The notes under the pieces are model-generated. The model was not told where the DNA came from. It worked only from the letters and a program-made list of their open reading frames with translations, and did not search any database. Below, one piece after another: positions 53,301 to 64,000 of a stretch of 64,000 nucleotides of DNA. The position numbers and the translations under genes are program-made. Each line of letters starts with the position of its first letter. Positions within the stretch are counted from its first letter, which is position 1. The stretch comes from Malurus cyaneus samueli. Taxonomy: Eukaryota > Chordata > Aves > Passeriformes > Maluridae. Location: NCBI GenBank assembly GCA_009741485.1, contig CM019216.1, positions 54,850,918 through 54,914,917 on the forward strand, read 5' to 3'.

Positions 53301-54061
53301 ATTGAATATATTTCATATTGTATACAATTAAAGTTTTGGTGGTTTTTTTTCTTTTTTCTTCTCTTTTTATGGTCAGGGGAACAAGGGAAAAATTTCTTAA
53401 CACAGAATGGTTAACCCTTGCATTTTTAACTCCTGCAAAGAATGAGGGAATAGTATAGGAGACAGATTTTTGACTTATTCGCTTGACAGTCAAGAAGGTC
53501 GATAATAAGATGTCAAATTGCTATAGAGCAAGCAGAAGCAAAGTGATTACTTCTACCAAAAGCCAATAACTTGGATATACTGTGTCTCCTAAATGAGTCA
53601 GGATTATTCCTGGGCAAGTGCAGAGGGCAGTTTACTCCCCACTCATGCTCAAGATGATGACATGTGCCATGATGCAGGGGTTTGCAGGTGCTCCCCTTTT
53701 TTTCTTTACAAAAGCAGTTCTGTCAGCTGTCTCAGCATTTCCAGGTCCTTCCCCTGTTCTCTGTCCTCCCTTGCTATCCAGTGAGTGCTTATGCTTCAGT
53801 CACAGAGATATCTACTGTGAGGCTCCAGTGGCAGCTCATAGCCATCTGGCCCCCCCAAAAAAATAAAAAAAAGATGGTTTATGCTTTATCATGCCAGGAA
53901 ACTGATGTGAGTCACAGAGGTTCAGCAGCCATGTAGTTGCATTAGACTGACCTCAGATTTCAGGAATAATCTCAGCCTGGTGTCCTGCTGTGATTATGCC
54001 TTTCTGGTACCTTAGCTCTCAAAAGTCCATTAGTTCAAGCGAGTTTAAGAAGGATAAACTG

Positions 54062-54101
54062 CAGAGAACACTACTCAGTTCCAGAGAACAGTACTTTGTT
54101 C
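54062..54101. repeat. Two 20-bp tandem units, 17/20 identical
   Basis: CAGAGAACACTACTCAGTTC is followed directly by CAGAGAACAGTACTTTGTTC. A small local duplication. Confidence 0.75.
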
Positions 54102-56046
54102 TTCAATACCATGCAGTATTTGGTCCCCAAAATGATGTGAAAGAGATTCATAGTTTTCCATCCCATGTTAAGTGGTCTACACCATTGCACACTTGAACAT
54201 TTTCTTCAGTGACAGCTGACATTAGTTACCCTGTGGGCACACTTGCAGTTTACATGGGTTACTTCAGTACTCTTCCTTTGGGAAAGGTTGAAGGATGATG
54301 TTTAAAATAAACCCTAACACCAAAATCCCAACCCCAAGTCCAGCAACATACCTCACATACTACAGTTTCTTGAAAAAATGGATTTCTTTAAATTTGGAGT
54401 CATTAATTCATAATCTGTCAGCTATTTTATTCCCAGATGCAAGTTAAACACTAGCCTCCTTCAGATCCAGAGGGTATTTTTAATCAAATGGGGGAAATTA
54501 ATTACTCTTTTGATATGATGCTCAAGACATAAATGAAAGGAAATCAGAGACAATAAATGGAGAGACTGAAGTCATATATAAACAGTTAATTATTCTTTAG
54601 ACATGCTTCTCAAATTTTCCTGGTAAGAATGCTATCACTTTGGAAGATAATGTAATAGGCAGAGAGGAAAGGAAAATGAGCTTGCTTCTAATGACATTGC
54701 TATGTAATGGGGCTGAGAGGCTATATTCAAGGCAGATGCTTTTATTTGTCCTAGTTTTACCATAAGTGACACTATGGTAATTCCAAAATCAAGTCTGAAA
54801 GCCCATTAAAAACATTTTGTTGGCTGTGGGAACTGCTTTTTGAGTCCTGGTGAATGGAGAAGCTTTCAGAGCACTCAGACTTATGCTCCAAAGCTTTTAC
54901 AACAAAGTGTAAGGAAAACTTAGTGGTCTAGTGATATGCGTTTACCAGTGTTTCTTTTTTAATGGTGTGCCCTTTTCCATCTAAGTTACTGTAGCAATGG
55001 ATAGAAATGTTGCTTCACCATTTATTAATTTTTTCCCATTTCTGTGCATTTGTGTCACTTTCATGAGAGCCTTTAAAAAATTGGTCAGTCTGTTTGCTAG
55101 ACTCACACAAAGATGCTTGCATACTTTTTAACTGAAGAAATAAGTTCTGAGCTCCTGCTCCAATCCTTATAATTAAAGTTTAATTTCTCACTTATTGCAC
55201 TTTGGTTTTCACAGTGTTCTCTGCTGTTGCATTCCCCTAAGAGACCACAGAGATTCTTTATTTGATTTGTCTTTCAGTGTTCATCTTCATTGCTCTCGCA
55301 TGTCCTAAAATTTGTGAGTGAATAAGGAAGACATTACTTTCAGGAAAAAAAAAAATCTAACAGTACAGAGTTAATGTTTACATCAACTAATTAGAAAATC
55401 TGGCCATGGAGATGTGAGCACTTTCTGAGTTTTTCCAACCCTACATAGATTGCAGCACGAAAATCTGCTATGACTCACATCTGGCAGTGTCTCAGTAGAT
55501 AAGCCAGAGGCATTTTAAGAGCAAGTGTTCAGATTCCACCAAAGAGCATAAGCACCAAACTTTCAAGAACAGCTGGCTGTTCACAACTTCAATAAACAGC
55601 AAAAAAAGGAAGTTCCACTTGTGCCCAAGTCAGGCACCAAACCACATTGATCCAAGGTAGTCAACAAACTGGTGAGGAAAGATGACCAGCAGCTGAGGAC
55701 TATCCTAGAATTTAAGAAACCTGATAAATTGTTTTTTATTGTCTTTTAGTAAGCTATTTCTTTCAATATGAGTTGGAGACTAGAGGTATTCTCATAAAAC
55801 ATAATCTTTCCATTTCATGAAACAAATAAATGATTTAAAAATCTTTCCAGGTTTGAATTAAGTGACTCCAGACTTCTCACTACTGTGTATGCCACATCAA
55901 AGGGGCTGTAGCTGTAAGCAGATACAAAGCTAACAGGGGGTGCAAAAGATGTGTTAAATACCTTTTCTGCTCATCATGAACTTAAATCTTGCTTTCTAAA
56001 ACCCAGGGGAAAAATCAAGACTGATGGTGAGGAGTAAGGAGTTTTT

Positions 56047-56070
56047 CTTTTTGACTAGGTAGTCAAAAAG
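56047..56070. repeat. 11-bp inverted repeat with 2-nt centre
   Basis: CTTTTTGACTA, GG, TAGTCAAAAAG. An almost complete 24-bp palindrome in intron 1. Confidence 0.9.
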
Positions 56071-56881
56071 TTTACCTTGGACTTGAGACAAAGATCTTTT
56101 AGATACTGAGGCACTTAGGCAAGATTATAATGACAAACACAAAAGAAATGTAAATGACAAAAAAACCCCCTTCACTTTGTAAGAAGTTACTATTTGCATT
56201 TCTCTAAGCTGCTGTGTGGGAGGCACAACAGTGTATCTGTCTGCATTAGAGAAGTTGTGTCTGGAATTACCAAAACTCATGTACATTAGTTGTTTCAGTC
56301 ACTTTTAAACAACATCTTTCATCTCCCACATTTGGCTCCCGCCATACTGATAATTTCATGGGCTAGGGGAACACTCTTTGTTCTTCCAAAGGTCTCTGGA
56401 ACCACTGACTGACATATAACTCAGAAATGTTAAGTAGAGCTTCCTAAATCCATCCAGATTCTGCTTCCATCATCATGGGCCCTGACCCCAGGAAGTGATT
56501 CCCTTATAGTTCTGTTTGATGTTCCCATGGCACTCGAAAGACTAAAAACAAATGGTATTTATTTTACAGAAAGAAACAATTTCAAAATTATCTGACAATT
56601 CCCAGAAGAGTTCATCTTTGCCCTGACTAAAAGCTGTGTTGGACAAAATGTTTAGAAAAGGTCTGCCTTCAGTGCACCCTGCACTCAGGTTTGGTATCTT
56701 CACCCAGGTGAAGTTTAAGGAGATTTGATTATTGTGTAACTAGGAAAGAGAAGAGAAAGAAGCTATGGGATAATGGGTTTTGGACAATCACAGAGCTGCA
56801 AGGAAAAATACCTTTTAGGATATCCAGTTCTTTGAAGAGAACTTGGCCGGCTGTTTGTTCTAAGCAACATTTACTGTAGTG

Positions 56882-56918
56882 CAGTCTTTGTCCTATGTAG
56901 GACAAAGGACCTAGACTG
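56882..56918. repeat. Stem-loop with 10-bp core and outer arms
   Basis: Core arms CTTTGTCCTA (56886-56895) and TAGGACAAAG (56898-56907) with a TG centre. CAGTCT (56882) and AGACTG (56913-56918) can extend pairing outward around an asymmetric bulge. Confidence 0.8.
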
Positions 56919-59900
56919 TGCTGGATTTAATGTGCTCCCTAATTGCAGTTTTCTATTTATTTAAACAACATTTGGTAAGTTGACAACTTTTTAAAAATTT
57001 TTGATTCAGATATTTATTATAAGTTAGCCCTATTGAATATGTTCATATATTTTGTAAGATAAAAAAATATTAAAGCGTAACTCTGAAAGTTAAAACTGGA
57101 GCCAAATAAATAGAACATCAGAAGGAAGAAAAAGAAAATCACAATTTACATGCATACTTTTACCTGTATGAGGAAATATGAAAGCCAGTGTGATGCTCAT
57201 TTTGCTTCTAATGTGCACTGGGTGCAAACATACTGAGCCACTTGTTCTTAGAGTGTTTTTGTGAGGTTTCAGGCTGTATGTATTTTTGTAGGTTTTTTGG
57301 TTGAGCTTGTATTTTTTTTTCCCCTCTCATAGAAGAGAACAGCCTTGTGTAAAGTACCTGGGCATCTGAAATACCTTGGCATACCCTCAAAAACATGAGA
57401 CACCTCAGAATGAATTCCCAAAAGCAGCAGCCCAAGCATGAGTCTCCTGGGAAACTTTTGTCAAATTAAGTTCAAGTCATCAGTCCTTCGACTACTGCTT
57501 TCTGGTGGATGTGTTTCTACCACATGGTAACACAAATCAAGCAGGTCTTTCAAGTGGCAGAAAACTAACTCTGCAGAAGCAAATGATTATCTGTCAGGTG
57601 GATTAACTCTCTAAATTGATTCGCTGCGGTCACTTATATGTGGCAGGGAGAGAGGGGCAGCAGTTCTGGCTTAGACTGTACAGCATAAAAATGTTGTACA
57701 ACCAGGAGCAAAGGATTGCTGACCAAGAGAGTGTTTTGCTCTTGTCCTTTCCTGGGATTGAGAAACCTAGCCTGAACTGCATAATGACTGAGATTTGCAT
57801 CTATGGTACTCACATAGATTTGGGACCCTGAATCATCCCTTAAAGAAAACACATCAGGGATTAGAATATGTTTTGTAAAATGAGATGGTGGGTCTGCTTT
57901 CTTGCTTTTATTCAAATTGCAAAGATTAAATAATGTGGCTCCCACACTCTTCAGTGCTTAGAGCAAGGCAGAAATCAAGGTGTTCCTGCTCCCAGGTGAA
58001 CACTGTAGTGGTGGGTGCTTTGCTGTCTCCCTGGCTCATTTCTCTTTAATTGTTTGATGGGGTTTTGGGGTAGGTTTCTTGCAAAACAACATAGTGTCAA
58101 TGATAACAGTGGACACTCTTTCTCCCTTTGAATATCTTCAGCACAGAACACTGGTGATTAGGGTGGACTTTTTGTGATGGGAAGGGGGAGATCTAAATTC
58201 CCTCACCTTCCCATTGGATGAACCCAGGCATATCACGTCCTGGCTGAAGCTGACCCTCCTGCTCTATTTAATGAATGAAAAATTGAGAAAATGGCAAGAG
58301 TTTTGCTGAGGGGAGGAGGTATGAAATAACCACAAAACTTAACGTCTGACCAGCCTCTTTCTCTGTGTTTTGGAATGACAGCTCATTTGTGTCTAGTGCT
58401 TTGTGATGAGCTCAGCTCTTTCAGAAAATGAGAAGCACACTCTCAGCGTGTCTCCTGGACCACACTCCTCTGAGATCTCTGGCAGACAACACGTCCTGCT
58501 GAGAGCTGGTTGTGACCTAGTTAGCAGGAAGCAGTTTCAAGCATGAGCAATAGGCACTCATTGCACTTGACCGGGGAAATTTGGGTACCTAAGGGTGACA
58601 GAGGAATGGGATATATGTGTTCTTAACAACTCAGAATCCTCTTAGAGGACTGAGAGCCAACCAAGTCCTAGTTTGGGTGCCTAACATCTGCAGCAGTTTG
58701 GGGTCCAGGTGCATACAGCAGCTGCTGTCCCCCCAGCTTGAATAAAGAAGATAAATTTCTCCTTGTCCATCTCTATGCTAGCCAATTCCACCTATGAGCA
58801 AATACCTAACCCTGGAAGGTTGCATGGAAAGAGGAGCTGTAGAAAACATCTAAATTAAGTGAAATATTTTAATTGCATTTTTCAGTTCTCATCTAAGCCC
58901 AATGCTTTCTTCAAGAAGATGACTATTAGAAATGCCTCTATCCTCCCTTGAATTACAGAGTTATTAGATTTGATCCCTGAATGTTAATTTATGGCAATAG
59001 TGAAATGGCCACTTTCTGTTTACCAGAGGGTTCATATTCAGGACACCAGTGGTGCCAATAAGTATGCTACTCTAATATTACGCATCTTCCATAAACAGAA
59101 TTGCTGAAAATAATGTTAGGGAAATTTTGGATAGTAGAGAAATGTCTTTAAAAAAAAAGACAAAAACAATGAAACAAAATTAGTTTTTAAATTATAAGGG
59201 TACTGATTGAGATACAATGAAATTTCAAATTATCTTTAACAGCAAATAAAATCTTTTGGAGACTTGCAGTTGACCCAACAGTATCTTCCTCATCAGGACC
59301 ATAGTCTTGTATTAGAAAGCAGTGGTGGGTAAGAAAGACCTCCAGTAGATTTGCCACACAAAGCAATTGCTATGAAAAGTTGTCTGCCTTCCTCCTCTGC
59401 ATGTGCAGAACTCCAGATCCAATGAACACACAGCATTGGGAGAGCTGATCTCCTTTCTTTTCAAGATCACCTGCTCTTGCTTAGCCAGTGGTGTTTTACT
59501 TATTTTGACCATGTTGTCAGATCAGAAAGGAGGTTCAGGAATAGAAGCATTATCTAATTATTGGTTCTTATCTCCTGTTATCTCCAGATAAGGAAATTTA
59601 GTTGAATGGTACATAGTTTTGAATGTTTCAAGAGGAAATTCTAGTTGCATATAGGAAAGGAAAACAACCTTGGTTTCCTGTGGGGCTTTTTGCTGTTGTT
59701 GTCCATATGCCATTATTTATTGCACATAAAGGAATTATTTTAATTTTTTACACTTTTTTTAAGCAGGACTTCTGTAATATATTTCTTAATAATCAGGCTG
59801 AACAAATATCTCCTTATAAGACTGAATTCCTCAAATGCTACAAACATCTTCTAATAATCAAAAGCTATTAGAAATCAGCTTATATTGAAAAAAGTTACTA

Positions 59901-61348
59901 CAATACATATATTTTTGTGTCCTTTTCTCCTACTCCATACTTCCAAGATTTTATCACTGTAGCTTTTAAATTCACCTGTGCTTTACTAATTTCCTTCTTT
60001 CATCACTAACTAGCATCCAGACTCATCACTCAGTAACTTTCCCTGCTACCTACTGAGATTCCAGTCTCACTGTCTAGTATGCCTGTTTCTTGCTCTTTCA
60101 GATTTTAAAGGTCCTTTTCAAATGCTCAATGTCTCTCATTCTGTGCTGGTTATTACTACTGCTCTTGAGATTAGTCCCTTCACCTGGAACATCTGGATGG
60201 CCAAATCTGAGGTGTACACACACTAAAATTTTCTGTCCCTGTAAGTAATTTAGTCTTCCTGCTCCCCAAGTTCAGCAGTTCTTGCCTCAGGATGTAAGCA
60301 AGGAAACAGCTGGAGAGCCAGGGGCAAAAATCCCACAATGAATATAAATGTGGCATAAAAAGTTCTTTAGATCTTATGGAAAGGCTGTATGGAACGCAAT
60401 GAAACAACACTTAGCATCTCAATAGAAGATTCATCCCACTTAGTGAATAGGATAAACTTCTGTTCTCTGTGGAGCTGACTCAAGCACTTCTTCTTTCAGG
60501 GAATTTTTTTAGCTCAGTGGAAAGAACTGGTGAGAATGAAATTGAACCACCTGCATGTCTGGTCACAAAGTAAGATTCTGCAGATTTTTCTGCTAGGGTG
60601 GATGCCTGTGTTCATGTTTATCGTTTCATTGGGGGGAAATGAAGCAAGGAGTTTTGCCTTGCAATTACTGATTTGTACTAACATGTTTCCTTGCTGGGGC
60701 AAGTATTGTGATACTTTCATGGAGAATATTTTTAAATGCTTCTCAAAGGCAATCTAAACATCTCAAAACTCCCGGAATTTTCTTTCTCTGGCTTCACCTT
60801 AGCTTACAGCCTTACTGCTATAATTGTGCTATGACCCATGACTTCTGGAGAAAGACTGACAAAGGTTAGATATTCTTGCCAACAGTATTCTGTCTAAATT
60901 TGCACCTGAAATTTTCTTTTTGGGTAGTTGCAGATTAGAGTCTTAGCAAGAATAACCATGTGTTGAGGAATCCTTCTGTTTGCCTTTGAGAAGCTTTGCT
61001 TAAAAGTGGACAAAATCCAGAATTCCCTGCCAGACGAGCATGGCAAGTTCCCATGGTCCATCCCCATTGCTCTCCTGTGAACGAGATGACAGAATTAGTC
61101 GTTCCAGTGTCTGGCAGCACAATCTTAGCAGTAGGGCCAGGGAACCCCAAGCACTCAGGTGGGATGTGCAGTGCCTGATGGAGGGAGGGCCATCCACTGG
61201 ACACTCAAAAGATAAGAGCTTATCTTGGGCAGCCAGGCCATCGCAGCATTGTCCCCACATGCTTGTTGGGAGTCCCTGAGCTCCATACTGGCCTTTAACA
61301 AATGGTGTGTGCACGCCTAAAGCCTCGGGGTGGCAAAAGTGTTGCTTT

Positions 61349-61368
61349 CAGTGCGAGATCTCGCACTG
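61349..61368. repeat. Perfect 20-bp palindrome with two CpGs
   Basis: CAGTGCGAGATCTCGCACTG is its own reverse complement. The two symmetric CpGs stand out in a CpG-poor intron. Confidence 0.9.
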
Positions 61369-63025
61369 CTCCTTCTGACCAGGGCACAGCTTCTGACACA
61401 TGTGGAAGAAACATGTGACACACGTTGCCTGCTGGTATTGCATCCATGCAACATCTTCAGAAGGAGATGTGGGTGGAAAGCTTTTCAATGTGCTAATAGC
61501 ACTGACCTTTCCATTTCCATTCTACATCACTCGGAAGCAGTGACCAGGCATTCAAAACCTGAGTCTGAAAGACAAATTTAGACATTTTCTGAATGGATTT
61601 ATTTTTGCTTGAACAATACAATTATTTTTAAATAGAAAAGGTAAACTGAATGTTATAATTGCGGGAGAGCGTGGGAGGCAGAGCTGCCTGCTGATCACAT
61701 TAAATGTTTGATCCTTATTCAGCCACCAAAGGCTTGGGTACAGCCATATTTCTTTTCTTAGTGAAGTGCCTGTCCTGAGATAATGCTATTTTTCACAGTG
61801 CATAGTAACAGGTAGGATGGTAACAAGTGGAATAAAGGTTATGGCATGGTTATTGTCAGTTCAAACCTCTTCTTGGCTCTTAAGGCAACTTTTTAGATGT
61901 CACTCTGAATCCCTCTTAAAGAAGAATGATCAGTTTCCATTCAAGTCTGCACATGGGTCAACATAACAGAACTGAAGTCTGAGAACAATCATCGAAAATA
62001 ACTTCATCTTAGTAGCCCGGATTCTTCATTTCCTTGACAAATGTTTAATTTTCTCTTGTGATCTGACTTTTCTTTAGAAGGTGAGTCATGCAACAACAAA
62101 TCAAAATGATGACATTTTTGTTTGTCCTGTGCAATCTCATCTACGTGAACCAATGCATTTGCAACACAGTTGCTATTACTGGAACCCTTCTCTTCTAGAT
62201 TAGTACATGTATTTGCCTACATTAATATTTTACATTTTTATCAAGTCCCACAAGATACCAAGACTGAGAAGCACTTTTAAGTAACATACAGAAGAGTTTC
62301 CTGAAAGAGCCATTTTTTCTGGGAAGAAACATTATACTAATACCAAAGCTTTCTTGTATACAAATCAACATGGAAATGTATTTTGATGGTGGATGAAAAA
62401 ACAAAAAGACCCTTTAGGCTGCCCCAAAATCTGTGTAGGTGAATCTTTTCTTACACACATGGCCTTATGTGTTTTGCTGCCACTAATCACAGTGACATTC
62501 TACTGGGTCACAGCACTGAAATTCAAGCAGCACACTTCTAAGGTTTCTTCAGGTGTTCAAGCTGCACCTTGAATACTCCTTATCAAGGGATCCCCTTTAC
62601 ATAACCAGGAGTGCGAGAATGCTCAGGGAACAGTCACACAGGCTTTACTGCATTCCTACTCCAGGGAGCTCCACAGATGAGTTATGAAGGGAAAAGGCTG
62701 GAGGAGGGATTTTGTGATTGGGAGGAGAGCTGTTGTCATGACATTTGAGCCCCCTTGTTTCACAATATACCGACTCTGCATTCTGAATCTTCTCTTCATT
62801 TTTTTAGATGTCCATTTGATCTAAAGAGCATTTCTGGGACAAATGTTTAAAGGGGAGGGAGATAAATGTGTCAGGTGAACAAATGGAAGGAGGAAGAACA
62901 ATTTAATATGGATGATTGCACAAGAGCAAATGGAGAATAAGCGGTCTTTGAGTGAATGTGGCTGGAAATGAGAAAATGGTTTTCAATAGGAGATCTGGAA
63001 CAGCCTCTAGGTAAGAATAGATATT

Positions 63026-63128
63026 AAAAAAACCCACGAAAAAGAAAACCAACCAAATCAAATAAAAAATCCCAAACAACACCCTTCCCCCCAACTAAAA
63101 CCCCAAACCAATAACAAAACAAAACAAA
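63026..63128. repeat. A/C-rich low-complexity tract
   Basis: About 100 bases almost free of G and poor in T, made of A runs with C interruptions and ending in AAAAC-type units. Confidence 0.8.
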
Positions 63129-64000
63129 AGAATTTCCTGCTTTTAATATCAGCTTGATCTAGATAAAGGAAAGAAAAGGTAAGAACTAGCGGATGGAAGC
63201 AGAGTTTGGGATTCAATTAGCCAGGGCTTTTCCCTCAGCATAGGTTCCTATTTTCCAATGTTCCTAAAGCTGCTGCTATGGCACCTGCTGGAATCAACCA
63301 CAGAACAGAACAGCAGCCTAACCCGGAGCGCTGCTGAGCACACACTGCCTGCCTGGTTCAGTAGCAGCTCATTTCCTTGGCACTCTGCTGGATACGCTCT
63401 CTAGCTTCAGAGTACAAGACTGTAGCACAATTTAAAACAGTATCTCACTCAAATTGCTCAGGGTTTAATGTGGTAACAAACCAACAAAAAAATTCAGTCT
63501 GCTGTATGAATAGTACCCAACTTAGTTTTAAAATATAAAATACTGTCTTTAGATTATTCCAGATAGTACCTCACTGAACATTATGCAGTCAAAATCCAGG
63601 TGTCTTCAGCATTCAGTCCCCTTGTTGTGTGTGATCTCACTGTCCAGAAGAACAATTTCTGCTTTAACAGAGCCTAAATAGAGCCTTACAATCCTGTGTT
63701 TGAAATGTGAATGATGACTAGTAATGCGTGCAAGAATAGTTTCTACCATAGAATTCCATTCAATTTAATGGAAAAATGGCCTTGAACATTAATAGCAATT
63801 CAATTATTTGGAGTCTTAAAACCCCTATGAACTATCTCCCATCTGTAACTGGATCTGCAATAAATTACACGTTCGGATAAATTTAGTCTTCTTACATTAA
63901 AGCTCTTTTAGACCATTTTCTTTAATTCAAGGAGACCTTTACCCCAACTTTCAAGAGACATAGAGTAACTTACTTCTTTTTCTTCACTAAATAAACAAAA

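Larger units (their letters stand above)
32023..64000 (-). other. RGS17: RGS17 intron 1 (partial, continues past the window)
   Basis: About 32 kb upstream of the first coding exon. It contains one CR1 3' end (34958-35170), simple repeats and several inverted repeats listed separately. No CpG-rich region, no exon with family similarity and no RNA gene could be recognised, so the noncoding first exon and promoter are inferred to lie beyond 64000. Short open frames here, up to 146 codons at 41495-41935, have no domain or composition that suggests coding use. Confidence 0.75.

Noticed and set aside
54085..54102. Glucocorticoid-type element AGAACA...TGTTCT
   Set aside because: The half-sites are 6 bases apart instead of the usual 3, and they arise from a local tandem duplication.
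32023..64000. RGS17 first exon or promoter in the upstream part
   Set aside because: No CpG-rich stretch or convincing donor-bearing 5' exon was seen; the promoter is probably beyond the window.
1..64000. tRNA, rRNA, CRISPR array, prophage or retroviral genes
   Set aside because: No cloverleaf, spaced identical repeats, or polymerase or capsid-type reading frames were seen on either strand.

Overview
The window is AT-rich vertebrate nuclear DNA, and most likely comes from a bird or a close sauropsid. Two 3'-proximal fragments of CR1 LINEs are recognisable. The only protein-coding gene I can support is RGS17 (RGSZ2), which gives a 210-residue protein nearly identical to the mammalian one as I remember it. 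I saw no bacterial or viral gene organisation, CRISPR array, tRNA or rRNA.

RGS17 lies on the minus strand and fills the window. Read in transcript order (high to low coordinates): intron 1 runs from beyond 64000 to about 32023. The first coding exon is 31879-31997, preceded by a short 5' UTR piece to about 32022. A 21.4 kb intron follows, then a 90-nt exon (10400-10489), a 1.86 kb intron, the main RGS-box exon (8308-8542), a 3.1 kb intron, and the last coding exon (5003-5191). A long AT-rich 3' UTR runs downward, with candidate polyadenylation signals near 4390, 4030-4045 and 2730. The noncoding first exon and the promoter are not seen; I found no CpG island in the 32 kb upstream of the coding start, so they probably lie past 64000. 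The joined coding sequence has no frameshift or internal stop: 119+90+235+189 nt = 633 nt = 210 codons plus stop.

The product is an RZ-family regulator of G-protein signalling: an N-terminal cysteine string, a short linker and an RGS box that acts on Gi/o/z alpha subunits. No second gene is convincing. The many short open frames in the introns lack family similarity, splice context and codon bias.

The rest is intronic or flanking sequence holding simple repeats, homopolymer tracts, several short near-perfect palindromes and hairpins, and one apparent assembly scar: a 58-bp exact duplication separated by a single N at 17441. I did not find an undescribed biological system. The observations most worth checking are the frame-neutral linker exon with cysteine codons split at both edges, the possible alternative 3' ends, the assembly scar and the palindromes.
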